Source: Candidatus Baldrarchaeota archaeon
GTDB taxonomy: Archaea > Asgardarchaeota > Baldrarchaeia > Baldrarchaeales > DXJG01
Direction of reading: 5' to 3'
Assembly: GCA_030587435.1 (NCBI GenBank)
Contig: JAUQZC010000110.1
Span: 1 to 14,897, forward strand
Length of the DNA: 14,897 nucleotides
The translations under genes and the position numbers were made by a program. Position 1 is the first letter of the stretch. Every line of letters starts with the position of its first letter. The notes under the pieces were generated by a model. That model ran no database searches, had not been told where the DNA came from, and saw nothing but the letters and a program-made list of their open reading frames with translations. Shown here piece after piece: positions 1 to 7,092 of this stretch.

Positions 1-9
1 CTATACTAT

Positions 10-180
10 TTATAGTTGAAATTTGATGGTTGCAATCTTAAACTTGAGTTCAGGGCAACTTTTCATTAAATTTAAAACAGTATTGAAAGTGTTTTTGTAT
101 ATTTCTATTGTTTCATTTTTCCTCCAAAGCCACGCAGCATCAATATGAGAATGCCCCGCAATGAAAACTTTCGGCTTCAA
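10..180 (-). pseudogene. GH38 alpha-mannosidase, N-terminal fragment
   Basis: Reading the minus strand from a TTG at 180 gives about 56 residues that begin MKPKVFIAGHSHIDAAWLW and run through TFNTVLNLMKSCPELKF before an in-frame TAA at 10-12. The HSHIDxxWLW block is the hallmark of the N-terminus of glycoside hydrolase family 38, whose members remove alpha-mannose; the His and Asp of this block bind the active-site metal. A GGTGG stretch lies six bases before the TTG. Full GH38 proteins run to roughly 800-1,000 residues. Here the family match fades just before the stop, and a neighbouring frame (LQPSNFNYK) fits the expected continuation briefly before it too stops. This points to a frameshifted or decayed gene, although the window edge hides the rest. 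The family call is firm; the broken status is likely. Confidence 0.72.
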
Positions 181-305
181 AAAACCACCACATCGATTGA
201 TACCATCTTACTCATGACATATTACATAACCACAATATCAGTGTTTTTAAACTTAAAAATTAAAAATTAACACAAAATTATGAAGAAACGCCGCTTCAGT
301 AAACG

Positions 306-1046
306 GTGAACTATGTGAGGAAAACAACTCCAAAGTCAAAAAAGCCTAAAAAGGAAAAATCCTTGAAAAAGTTGTTATTAATAGTTGCATGCGTAATTTG
401 CGCGACACTAACAGCGTTTTTAACCGCAAAAGTTACGATGATTAAACTGCCGAAAATAAATCCAATTGATAAACCTTACGAGGGTCGATTTGAAGTTCTC
501 TCTCCATTTCTCATATTTACGGCTGTCATGTATCTTTTCATAAGAAGTGGAATATGTCCAACATCTATATCAAAAAGCCGGAAGAAACAGCCACGTAGAC
601 TCAAAGACATTAAAGTTAGAGAGAAGATTTACATTCTTTACGAGTTCGCTTCTTCTACAATGCTCTTTATCGTCTTTGACGTTTTTGAACTCCCAAGCTT
701 GATGGAAAATGTAAGAAATATATTTCTCATACCTTTAATAATGTTATTTGAAACGTTTTATTATTTTATTCTGCCATTGATTGTCTTTCCTTTGGTTTCT
801 ATAATTATCGTCGAGAAACTTGTTTTAAAAGAGAGGTTTTCCTCTAGACTGCTCAGAATCAAGCCAATAGACTTGTTTGTACTGATTATAGGTGCCTTTT
901 CAGCAGAAGGATTTCTAGGCAACGGAAAACTTCTTCTTTCTTATGGTTTACTCATAGACGCATATATTTTATTCATCGACTTTTTTATTTTCACGACTTT
1001 CTTCCCATCATTTATCGCTTTTATGGAAAGCGAACATCATAAATAG
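306..1046 (+). CDS. Multi-pass membrane protein, unknown function
   Basis: I do not recognise the family. The protein begins with a strongly basic stretch (residues 5-22, many Lys) followed by a hydrophobic helix at about 23-42. Further hydrophobic segments lie near 64-82, 107-128, 136-170 (one long or two short), 188-204 and 208-236, so five to seven membrane passes are likely. A second basic loop (about 90-105) separates the first two helices from the rest. The 306 start is GTG. An alternative GTG at 315 has a GGTGA about five bases upstream and would shorten the protein by three residues; AT-rich TATA-like DNA lies at about 245-260. No enzyme motif is visible. Its position between two sugar-metabolism relics hints at an envelope role, but that is only context. 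Confidence 0.6.
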   Translation: MNYVRKTTPKSKKPKKEKSLKKLLLIVACVICATLTAFLTAKVTMIKLPKINPIDKPYEGRFEVLSPFLIFTAVMYLFIRSGICPTSISKSRKKQPRRLKDIKVREKIYILYEFASSTMLFIVFDVFELPSLMENVRNIFLIPLIMLFETFYYFILPLIVFPLVSIIIVEKLVLKERFSSRLLRIKPIDLFVLIIGAFSAEGFLGNGKLLLSYGLLIDAYILFIDFFIFTTFFPSFIAFMESEHHK

Positions 1047-1155
1047 AATTTAAATATAAATGAGGACGCTTAAGCAACGTTTTACGTAGTGTCTTACAAA
1101 TTCTCACAATTTCTTAGCTTCTATTCAAGAAACTTTTGCAATGCATGTTAAAGAT

Positions 1156-1450
1156 TTAAAGGTTTTTTCTGCCATATTTTGCCCTGAGAGCTTCGAAGTC
1201 CGGATCTGTTTCTACCCATTGAAAGATTATGAGTCCTATTATTAGGAAAATAGTGTAGAACGGACCCCAAATGTAGTGACCTATTCCAGGTAAATCCCAA
1301 ATATATCCTCCAATAGCCAGCGAAAATGCTTGGAAAATATTTAGAGGAATGCTTTCAAAGCCAGTGTACACACCAGCTCTACTCTCCTGGTTATGATTTC
1401 ATCTACATGTGCTATGTTTGCAACTATTCCAATATAGCATATTAAACAAT
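1156..1450 (-). pseudogene. GPH/MFS-type sugar transporter, C-terminal relic
   Basis: The minus-strand frame is open from an in-frame TAG at 1470-1472 down to the TAA at 1156-1158. Recognisable protein begins near 1445 with a segment reading VANIAHVDEIITRESRAG, followed by two hydrophobic helices (FQAFSLAIGGYIW and a helix around IFLIIGLIIF) and a basic tail. The DExxxxRxxRxGxYxG pattern is typical of the region before the last helices of GPH/MFS-2 sugar:cation symporters. Only about the last quarter of a normal 420-460-residue transporter is present. Nothing upstream of 1470 encodes the missing helices, so this is a 5'-truncated relic. The only start codons within it (for example GTG at 1371) would give a two-helix stub. 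It lies divergent to the glycosyltransferase at 1519. Confidence 0.62.
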
Positions 1451-1484
1451 TAGAATTAATATTAAAAATCTACAAAACACCGAT

Positions 1485-1497
1485 AAAAATATATAAC
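1485..1497 (+). promoter_or_regulatory. TATA box for the glycosyltransferase operon
   Basis: AAAAATATATAAC is centred about 27 bases before the ATG at 1519. This spacing predicts a transcript starting at or just before that ATG, so it supports the upstream start over the internal Met43. Inferred from the archaeal promoter rule; no initiation data. Confidence 0.55.
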
Positions 1498-1518
1498 ATT
1501 ATATCATAGTAAAGCGAC

Positions 1519-2718
1519 ATGCTTAGAGAACTAATCCTAATATTTAAATGGATTCAATTGGCCAGCCCACTTATTAAGCCAACCCTACTAACCCTAAGCC
1601 TATCAACCGTAGGCATCGCAAAAAACTTTAACTCGCATAGAAAAATGCGCATCGGAATGATGACACTATGGAACGCTGCAAACGGACCATCAATCCACGC
1701 TGAGCTAATTGGAAGATCATGGACAACAATGGGCTATCCGCTAACGGTTTTCGCACCCATAAGACACCCAGACGCTAGACCAACACTACAAAAAGACGAG
1801 CCATACGTAATAAGACATTACACGGTGGATTCCGTACACCCCTATACCCGAGCATCCTGGTTTGACCCTGAACCGCTCTTAAAAACAGACTACCAGGTCT
1901 TTGTAGCCCAAAACGTTGAACGACTTCCATCTGAGCAACTATTGAAACTCTTCCCAAAAATAAGAGAGAAAGCCGTTACGGTCATGGTGGTTCATGAAGG
2001 AGGGCCTCCAGAAGACCCATTATACTATCAATTTCAATGGGACGCTATAGTATGTTTCGACCATCGATATGTTGAGTTCATCGCCAAATATTTCCCCAAA
2101 GATATAATCCATATAATTCCATACCCCTGCCATCCTATGAAGCTAGGAGATAGAATAGCGGCACGCAGAGCATTGAATCTTCCACTTGAAAGACCAATAG
2201 TCTTCTCTTACGGATTCAGACAAGACGATGTAATTCCAGTTCTCCCAGAGCTAGAGGAAGTAGCGAAAGAAACAAACCTCTTATACCTAGTAGTTGCTAA
2301 CCCTGGAGGAGAAGTTGAAAAGCTAAGAAAATTGGTAAGCCAATACGATTTTGTTGAACTGAGAGTTAAACCTCTTCCCTTACATGAACTTTACACCTAT
2401 CTCCATGCTTCTAACGCTCTTTTAATTAATCGTGCTCCAAACATCAAATATCGTGCAGTGCTCTCCAGCAGTATTCACCTAACGCTGGGCTCCGGTTGTC
2501 CAATACTTGTCCGCGACTCAAACTACGTTGAACTTAACAATGGGGAAGTAATTAAATACAAAGACTACAAAGAGCTTAAAGAGAAGTTAATAAAAGTTAT
2601 AAACGAAGGTTTCGACTTAGAGCCAGTTGTTAAATATGTGGAGGAAAGAAGGGCTGATAAAATAGCTGAAAAGTTCATCGAACTTTTCGAAAAACTTTTA
2701 GAGGAGAGGAAACAGTAA
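1519..2718 (+). CDS. GT-B fold glycosyltransferase (GT4-like)
   Basis: The 399-residue protein has a Rossmann-like N-terminal half starting at about residue 43 (MRIGMMTLWN, then a cap with NGPSIHAELIGRSW). It also has a C-terminal half with the nucleotide-sugar domain pattern: RPIVFSYGF near 225, then ALLINRAP, and the HLTLGSGCPILVRDSNYVEL block near 320-345 that resembles the donor-binding region of GT4 enzymes. It probably transfers a sugar, perhaps mannose or glucose, from a nucleotide donor. Residues 1-42 form an unusual hydrophobic and basic extension that could attach it to the membrane. The TATA box supports the first ATG, but Met43 is an alternative. The stop codon overlaps the ATG of the GH130 gene (TAATG at 2716-2720), so the two proteins are translationally linked. 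The exact donor and acceptor cannot be read from sequence. Confidence 0.72.
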   Translation: MLRELILIFKWIQLASPLIKPTLLTLSLSTVGIAKNFNSHRKMRIGMMTLWNAANGPSIHAELIGRSWTTMGYPLTVFAPIRHPDARPTLQKDEPYVIRHYTVDSVHPYTRASWFDPEPLLKTDYQVFVAQNVERLPSEQLLKLFPKIREKAVTVMVVHEGGPPEDPLYYQFQWDAIVCFDHRYVEFIAKYFPKDIIHIIPYPCHPMKLGDRIAARRALNLPLERPIVFSYGFRQDDVIPVLPELEEVAKETNLLYLVVANPGGEVEKLRKLVSQYDFVELRVKPLPLHELYTYLHASNALLINRAPNIKYRAVLSSSIHLTLGSGCPILVRDSNYVELNNGEVIKYKDYKELKEKLIKVINEGFDLEPVVKYVEERRADKIAEKFIELFEKLLEERKQ

Positions 2719-3899
2719 TGGAGACGCTTGAAAAAACAATTCAAGAACTAGGAGACGGGGAGGTAAAAACACTCCCGACAGGTGAAAAAATCTTCATTTT
2801 AGGCTCTCATCCTCAAAACCCGATCTTAGATCCTAGACAACTTGGATTAACATGGACGGAGAACGGGGAAAAAAGAATTGGTGCAGCATTCAACGGTGGA
2901 GCAACCTTACATGAAGGAACCGTTATATTAACTCCGAGAATTCACAGAAATTATAGAAGAGTTAAATTTCACGATGAAAAACTAGGTACTTGGAGATGGG
3001 GAATGGAGAACTACATCTCGGAGGTCTGGCCCCTCAAAAGCGTAGACGGAGTAAACTTCACCCGAATAGATAATGTTTCGATAAAAGGTGACGGAACCCA
3101 GCACCGTGACTTCATCTATGGAATAGAAGATATTCGCATAATTCCATTCAGAAAACAATATCTCCTTGTAGGATGCGGAAAAATTAAACCACCATTCAAA
3201 GGGGCAAACGCCGACAGAATAGCTATATATTCGACACGAAACTTCAAGGAGATAACCTACCATGGGATGGTCGCCGAGTTCGACTCAAGAAATTCTTTTC
3301 CTTTTCCGGAAGAAATAGATGGGAAAATCTACATGCTAATCAGATTTCACCCCAACATTCACCTTGATGTCCTTGAAGCAGGAATAGACCAACTCTTAAA
3401 CCCTAAGAAATACTCCGAACTCTGGAAAAAAATCTATGAAAGAAGAGAAAAAACAATTCTAATCAAAGCTGGAGAACACCTTCATGAACGTGAGAAAATC
3501 GGTGCAGGACCACCACCAATCAAAGTCCCTGAAGGATGGCTCCTAATCTATCACAGCGTCGGTAAAATAAACAAGGAATTAGCATCAGCCTACGGCCTTA
3601 AACATGGACTTGAAAGATGTTACACAGTTTCAGCCGCCCTTCTAGATCGAACAAACCCTAGAAAAGTTTTGGCACGTACCCCGCTTCCAATTTATGTCCC
3701 ATCCAAGCCATGGGAACTTGAAGGAAATGAACGCTATCCGATTGACATTCCATACGTTGTTTTCCCCACCGGAGCAATAACGGTAGATGATAAGCTTTTA
3801 ATCTATGCCGGAGCAGGAGACAAATACATGGTTCTCCTTGGATGCAACCTTGGAACACTTCTCGACTATTTAAGAGAAGAGGGAAAAATGGAACAATAA
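2718..3899 (+). CDS. GH130 family beta-mannoside phosphorylase/hydrolase
   Basis: The 393-residue protein follows the five-bladed propeller pattern of glycoside hydrolase family 130, which mostly phosphorolyses beta-mannosides to mannose 1-phosphate plus the remaining sugar. Visible family blocks are FNGGATLHEGTVILTPRI (about 58-75), SEVWPLKSVDGVNFTRID (101-118), GIEDIR (135-140), a GKIYMLIRFHP segment (202-212), IGAGPPPIKVPEGWLLIYHS (261-280), VVFPTGA (347-353) and YAGAGDKY (363-370). GIEDIR corresponds to the usual G-x-E-D-P-R; the usual Pro is Ile here while the acidic pair E137/D138 is kept. Phosphorylase versus hydrolase, and the aglycone, are not settled. One-base overlap with the upstream glycosyltransferase implies they act on the same glycoside, for example synthesis and recycling of a mannosyl disaccharide or compatible solute. 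Confidence 0.85.
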   Translation: METLEKTIQELGDGEVKTLPTGEKIFILGSHPQNPILDPRQLGLTWTENGEKRIGAAFNGGATLHEGTVILTPRIHRNYRRVKFHDEKLGTWRWGMENYISEVWPLKSVDGVNFTRIDNVSIKGDGTQHRDFIYGIEDIRIIPFRKQYLLVGCGKIKPPFKGANADRIAIYSTRNFKEITYHGMVAEFDSRNSFPFPEEIDGKIYMLIRFHPNIHLDVLEAGIDQLLNPKKYSELWKKIYERREKTILIKAGEHLHEREKIGAGPPPIKVPEGWLLIYHSVGKINKELASAYGLKHGLERCYTVSAALLDRTNPRKVLARTPLPIYVPSKPWELEGNERYPIDIPYVVFPTGAITVDDKLLIYAGAGDKYMVLLGCNLGTLLDYLREEGKMEQ

Positions 3900-4026
3900 A
3901 CCCAGAGAAACTATTCTAAGGCTAATTATCAACAAAACACTACTTTCAATAGGTCCACATTATATCTTTAAACGAAGTTTATTTGCCACCTTTATCATTT
4001 TCAAATCTATTTGATTTTTAGAAAAT
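3900..4026. other. Convergent intergenic spacer
   Basis: The spacer separates two genes that point toward each other. It contains T-rich stretches on both strands, such as GATTTTTAG near 4013, which may terminate the sugar operon and the transporter gene. No stable GC hairpin or small gene is seen. Confidence 0.4.
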
Positions 4027-4770
4027 TTAAGATTGAAAATTCTCTTTTTTCAATATTCTTTTGTACCATACGAACCACGGGTTATCTAGGAAGCCTATTA
4101 TGTTTTTACTCACTATTTGCCCTATTATCAAAGGAACTACAGGCATTACGCCGTAGAAAGCCAAAGTAACAAAAATAACAGAGTCTAAAGTTAAATCCAC
4201 AACGTCCGATACAGAAGAACGCAGCCAAACATAAGGGTTTAAAGAAGCATCCAGCCTAAAAGCTTTCTCTCTGCTGAGAAATCTTTGTTTAAGCTTCGCA
4301 AAAATATATGCGTCTAAATTCGAACATATTAGAAAGGATATCCAACTCGCCGCAGTAATCCTAATACTTAACCCGAATAGATATTGCCATGCTTCTTCAT
4401 ATTTGAAGAAAGGCGCTGGACTCAGCGAGTTAACCATAGCAATAAACGTTACAAGCAATATCTGAGTTATAAAAGCAATAACAATCGCCAAATGAGCGCT
4501 TTTCCTCCCATAAACCTCATTAATCATATCAATAGCCTGAGCAATAAAAGGATAAATGAAAACAGCAGCAGGAGCATAAAACTGGTAGAAACCTAGGTCA
4601 AAATTAATAATTCTACTAGCTAAAATCTGCGAAGCCCCAAGATAAATCACGTAAAACGCTGTTAAAGCAGCAAAACCAATCTCCCTAAAATTCTTAACAA
4701 TGTAAGCACTGGCATAGGTTACTATTGTTAAACTTACTACCCAGTAGACCCAAACAACCGGAAACACCAT
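4027..4770 (-). CDS. yhhQ: Queuosine/archaeosine precursor transporter (YhhQ/DUF165 family)
   Basis: The 247-residue membrane protein has about six to seven hydrophobic helices and the two signature blocks of the YhhQ/VUT family. The first is the acidic IDMINEVYGRK (about 80-90) at the end of a helix. The second is LRSSVSDVVDLTLDSVIFVTLAFYG (about 183-207), given here by key residues R184, S188, D189, D192 and D196. YhhQ proteins import 7-deazaguanine precursors of modified tRNA. In an archaeon the likely cargo is preQ0 for archaeosine, which is a family-level inference. Its ATG follows directly on the TAG of the zinc-ribbon regulator (no intervening base), so the two are co-transcribed and probably translationally coupled. 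Length is normal for the family. Confidence 0.82.
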   Translation of the reverse strand: MVFPVVWVYWVVSLTIVTYASAYIVKNFREIGFAALTAFYVIYLGASQILASRIINFDLGFYQFYAPAAVFIYPFIAQAIDMINEVYGRKSAHLAIVIAFITQILLVTFIAMVNSLSPAPFFKYEEAWQYLFGLSIRITAASWISFLICSNLDAYIFAKLKQRFLSREKAFRLDASLNPYVWLRSSVSDVVDLTLDSVIFVTLAFYGVMPVVPLIIGQIVSKNIIGFLDNPWFVWYKRILKKENFQS

Positions 4771-5109
4771 CTACTCCACCCTTCCAACCAAAAGATCCTC
4801 ATAAACTTTCCTCATATAAAAAGCAACTGAAGCAGCCTCATCACCAAGCTTACAGCGGCAAGCACCACATTTAGGGCAAACAAGCCAACCACACTTCGGA
4901 CACAGCTCCGCTCCCCTAACCTTAAATTTTTCTCCGCAAACAAAACAGTAAACCTCTGGGTCAGCAAAGAATTTCAAAAAATTCTCTATAACTCTAGATA
5001 ACGGTAAATTTTTCTTCTTAGCCTCTTCTTTGGCTTCCTTTAAAATTTTGCTGTCAATGGTTACGGTTAATTTTGCTTTCACTTTCCTATTTATATTAGC
5101 TGGATTCAT
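4771..5109 (-). CDS. RHH protein with eight-cysteine zinc module
   Basis: Residues about 11-48 form a basic beta strand and two helices (KLTVTIDSKILKEAKEEAKK, then SRVIENFLKFFA), typical of ribbon-helix-helix DNA-binding proteins. Residues 55-86 hold eight cysteines as CxxC pairs at 55/58, 70/73 and 78/81 plus C84 and C86, enough for two zinc sites. A short helical tail ends the protein. It is likely a transcription regulator, or an RHH scaffold with a zinc-binding partner domain. The ATG at 5107-5109 sits about 20 bases below a TATA-like stretch and next to an imperfect palindrome that could be its own operator. The stop is adjacent to the ATG of the YhhQ transporter gene, suggesting control of, or a link to, 7-deazaguanine uptake; that link is inference from context. 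Confidence 0.72.
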   Translation of the reverse strand: MNPANINRKVKAKLTVTIDSKILKEAKEEAKKKNLPLSRVIENFLKFFADPEVYCFVCGEKFKVRGAELCPKCGWLVCPKCGACRCKLGDEAASVAFYMRKVYEDLLVGRVE

Positions 5110-5114
5110 ACATA

Positions 5115-5128
5115 TTTACACGTATAAA
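5115..5128. promoter_or_regulatory. Imperfect palindrome at the RHH-zinc gene promoter
   Basis: TTTACACGTATAAA is a 14-base palindrome with one mismatched pair, centred on CG. It starts six bases upstream of the minus-strand ATG (5107-5109) and overlaps the TATA-like ATTTATAC. The position suits autorepression by the RHH protein it precedes. Confidence 0.4.
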
Positions 5129-5361
5129 TCCATATTTATATTTTACCAGCTTAACTCAACAACATTGCTAAAGCGCGGAAAAGCTATAAATAACATCTAA
5201 TTACTCTTCTTCTACGACGTCTATAGTTCAGAATATCTCGTCACGTAACCAAAATTAAAAACAACTCATTTTCAACATTCTCAACTGTTTTTAAGAACAA
5301 AATATTGCTTCACTAACATTTTATTTTGATCGTCTCTTTATAACTTAAATATTACATGCCA
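5129..5361. other. Intergenic region without a recognisable gene
   Basis: This AT-rich stretch lies between the divergent RHH-zinc gene and vapBC. It carries the TTTATAACTTAAATA promoter-like element (5338-5352) for vapBC. No RNA gene, repeat or open frame of substance was found in it. Confidence 0.4.
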
Positions 5362-5385
5362 TACTGTAATGTTTATGTTACAGTA
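5362..5385. promoter_or_regulatory. Candidate vapBC operator, inverted repeat
   Basis: TACTGTAA (5362-5369) and TTACAGTA (5378-5385) are perfect 8-base inverted arms around an 8-base spacer. TACATG occurs just outside each arm (5353-5358 and 5387-5392). The element lies about 20-25 bases after the TTTATAAC box, at the expected transcription start, and before the AGGTGATG ribosome-binding site (5399-5406). RHH antitoxins typically bind such repeats to repress their own operon. Confidence 0.6.
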
Positions 5386-5410
5386 ATACATGTTTAACAG
5401 GTGATGTGCT

Positions 5411-5662
5411 ATGGCGATCATAAGCGTTAGAGTAAGTGAAGAGATTAAAAAGCGCATGGAAAAATTAAAACATATTAATTGGAGCGAGGTCATTAGAAAA
5501 GCAATAATAGAGGTATTGGAGGAAGAAGAAGGGAGAAACCTTGCTAGGGCAGTGTTACTCAACGAAAAAATAAGGAAAAAGGCGCCTAAAGGGTGGAGCA
5601 GTACTGAGGTCATAAGGTTTTGGAGGGAACACCGCTATGGAAAAACTGGTAAGCGACGCTAA
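5411..5662 (+). CDS. vapB: VapB-type RHH antitoxin
   Basis: The 83-residue protein starts with the RHH pattern AIISVRVSEEIKKRMEKLKH followed by NWSEVIRKAIIEVLEEEE, giving a beta strand and two helices that dimerise on DNA. The C-terminal part, with WSSTEVIRFWREHRYG near 62-77, is the likely toxin-binding segment. It should neutralise the PIN toxin encoded next and repress the operon through the inverted repeat at 5362-5385. The ATG is preceded by AGGTGATG at a spacing of about five bases. The gene overlaps vapC by 26 bases in another frame. Confidence 0.85.
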   Translation: MAIISVRVSEEIKKRMEKLKHINWSEVIRKAIIEVLEEEEGRNLARAVLLNEKIRKKAPKGWSSTEVIRFWREHRYGKTGKRR

Positions 5663-6062
5663 TGTAGTAGTTAAGTGGTTTATTGAAGAAGAATATTCCG
5701 ACAAAGCACTGAAACTGAGAGATATGCACGTGAACGGAGAGATACTCATAGCAGCACCTGAACTACTTCCCTTCGAAGTCTTAAACGCATTAAAATACAG
5801 TAACCTATTCAAAAAAGAAGAACTTAAAAGCGCAGCTTTATCTATTTCAAGCTACGGAATAGAACTACACCCCCTAAGAGGAAAACTAGCTGAAAAAACA
5901 GTAGAAATAGCAGTAGAAAAAGACATAACAATATACGATGCCTCCTACATAGCTTTAGCAATAGCTTTGAACACAAAACTCTACACAGCAGACCGAAAAC
6001 TCATAGAAAAACTCGGACAAAAATATAAGAAAACCGTACTTCACATTTCCCAAATCCCATAA
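5637..6062 (+). CDS. vapC: VapC-type PIN-domain ribonuclease toxin
   Basis: The 141-residue protein is a complete PIN domain. The metal-binding acids are D7 (VSDANVVVKWF), E47 (PFEVLNAL), D101 (TIYDASYIALA) and D119 (YTADRKL), all present, so it is expected to be an active Mg-dependent RNase. VapC toxins cut tRNA or rRNA to halt translation; the exact target is unknown. The start overlaps vapB by 26 bases, the usual arrangement for coupled antitoxin-toxin translation. The length and C-terminal strand (VLHISQI) are normal, so it looks intact. Confidence 0.88.
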   Translation: MEKLVSDANVVVKWFIEEEYSDKALKLRDMHVNGEILIAAPELLPFEVLNALKYSNLFKKEELKSAALSISSYGIELHPLRGKLAEKTVEIAVEKDITIYDASYIALAIALNTKLYTADRKLIEKLGQKYKKTVLHISQIP

Positions 6063-6180
6063 CAACATAGCAAATTAAAATCGATTTTTGAGGAGTAAAG
6101 AAAATCATCTACAAAAGCAGTTTTTAAATCTCTCTGCTGGTTCAGCAAGTAAATAGTTAAGCTTTAAGCAATCACAACCA

Positions 6181-6444
6181 TTTAACTTCAAGATTTTATT
6201 CTTCCAAAGCACCTATATTTTAGTAACTATTTTATCCTCTAACGCCATTGCTGCAGCTAAATAAATCCCTAATATCAACTATCTATCCTTCACGTTTAAG
6301 GTCAGACAACGCAGCCCAGATATTTCGTCATCTTCTCATCAAAATTAACAAGTTTAAGCGATCTCAAAGCTCCTCAACAAGCCTTAAATTCTCCCTTGAA
6401 GATTTACATGTCTCAAAATAAAGCATAAACATACAAATATTCAT
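6181..6444 (-). pseudogene. Decayed PIN-domain (VapC) relic
   Basis: Three minus-strand frames together read like the C-terminal two thirds of a VapC protein. They contain FETCKSSRENLRLVEEL, then LVNFDEKMTKYLG, ALSDLKREG, a TAG, IVDIRDLF, a shift to AAAMALEDKIVTK and finally a FGRIKS-like end. The pattern SSxxNxxLVEEL, LKREGxxVDIRDLxIAAxALE, VTK, FxRIxSL is characteristic of PIN domains. At least three stops and three frameshifts are needed, and the N-terminal Asp block is missing, so it cannot be functional. It lies immediately after the stop of the intact vapC at 6484, on the same strand, but is a separate copy rather than its continuation. Confidence 0.7.
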
Positions 6445-6483
6445 TTAGGCGTTACAGACAATTTATTACTAAATGTCAGAAAT

Positions 6484-6837
6484 TTAGATGAAAACTACTT
6501 CTAGCCCATGTTTCTTTAATCTTTCAAAATGTTTTCTATCCTTTGTTTTCAGTTTTAAGCCGTGTGAAACCGCTGTAGCGGCTATAAGCAAATCTGCATC
6601 AGAAATCATTTCTCCGCTTCTTTTTAGTTTATCGTAAAGGTTGCAGTACGCTTCAATAACCTTATTATCTAAACCTATTACATTAAAACTTCTTTCAATT
6701 AAATCTTTCACTTTCTTCCTTTTCTTTGCCTTAACTCCTCTCAAAACTTCAATCAAAGTAATAACAGAAATATCAGCAAACTCGTATATCTTCTTTCGCA
6801 AAAGTTCAACCAAAACACTTGTATCTAACAAGTTCAT
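6484..6837 (-). CDS. vapC: VapC-type PIN-domain toxin (second module)
   Basis: The 117-residue PIN protein has the complete acid set: D5 (LLDTSVLVELL), E30 (ITLIEVLRG), D80/D82 (MISDADLLIAATA) and D100 (TKDRKHFERL). The HFERLKKHGLEVV ending is the usual VapC C-terminal strand and helix. It is a probable ribonuclease toxin held in check by the upstream antitoxin. Its ATG overlaps the antitoxin stop codon (ATGA-type, four shared bases), a tight translational coupling. It differs clearly from the 5637 VapC in length and sequence, so the two modules are not recent duplicates. Confidence 0.88.
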   Translation of the reverse strand: MNLLDTSVLVELLRKKIYEFADISVITLIEVLRGVKAKKRKKVKDLIERSFNVIGLDNKVIEAYCNLYDKLKRSGEMISDADLLIAATAVSHGLKLKTKDRKHFERLKKHGLEVVFI

Positions 6838-7073
6838 TTCAAGACAAACCCCTTCCTAAACTCTCGACTGCTTTTCAAAATATTTTCAAGCTCCTCCTCG
6901 CTAAGAATCTCTGTTAACTTCTTGAAAGCAGCCTCTCCCTTTAACTTTCTAACCTCTTCGTATAACCAAATCAAAAATTCACCCCACTCTCGATCACCCT
7001 TCACTTTCTCAAGAGTTTTTTTAACCTCCACAGGAACCGAGATTGTGGCATACTTCTTCAATGACATCACCAT
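6834..7073 (-). CDS. vapB: VapB-type antitoxin (second module)
   Basis: From the ATG at 7073 the protein is 79 residues: MVMSLKKYATISVPVEVKKT, then LEKVKGDREWGEFLIWLYEE and an acidic helical tail (LSEEELENIL). The TISVPxEVKxxLEKxKGDxxWxEFL pattern is the archaeal VapB type. The open frame extends to a TTG at 7088, but the TATA box at 7093-7103 predicts transcription from about 7073, which favours ATG 7073 (or ATG 7067). The protein should bind the adjacent VapC and its own promoter; a palindrome lies just upstream. Confidence 0.8.
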   Translation of the reverse strand: MVMSLKKYATISVPVEVKKTLEKVKGDREWGEFLIWLYEEVRKLKGEAAFKKLTEILSEEELENILKSSREFRKGFVLK

Positions 7074-7077
7074 AACA

Positions 7078-7090
7078 CCATATAACAAAA
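7078..7090 (-). repeat. TTTTGTTATRTGG motif, copy 1 (vapB)
   Basis: TTTTGTTATATGG on the minus strand, directly after the TATA box and before the ATG of vapB. The same 13-mer occurs before the RHH antitoxin at 13978, and a one-base variant before relB. Confidence 0.5.
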
Positions 7091-7092
7091 TA

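Noticed and set aside
1775..1957. Minus-strand open frame inside the glycosyltransferase
   Set aside because: It is antisense to a clear gene, has no family pattern and no promoter or ribosome-binding site.
2982..3858. Two minus-strand open frames inside the GH130 gene (2982-3263 and 3658-3858)
   Set aside because: They are shadows of the strongly conserved GH130 frame.
5205..5270. Minus-strand GYVTRYSEL as a HEPN-domain remnant
   Set aside because: Only about nine residues resemble the HEPN HYIPxRYPD block and stops follow at once; too weak to call.
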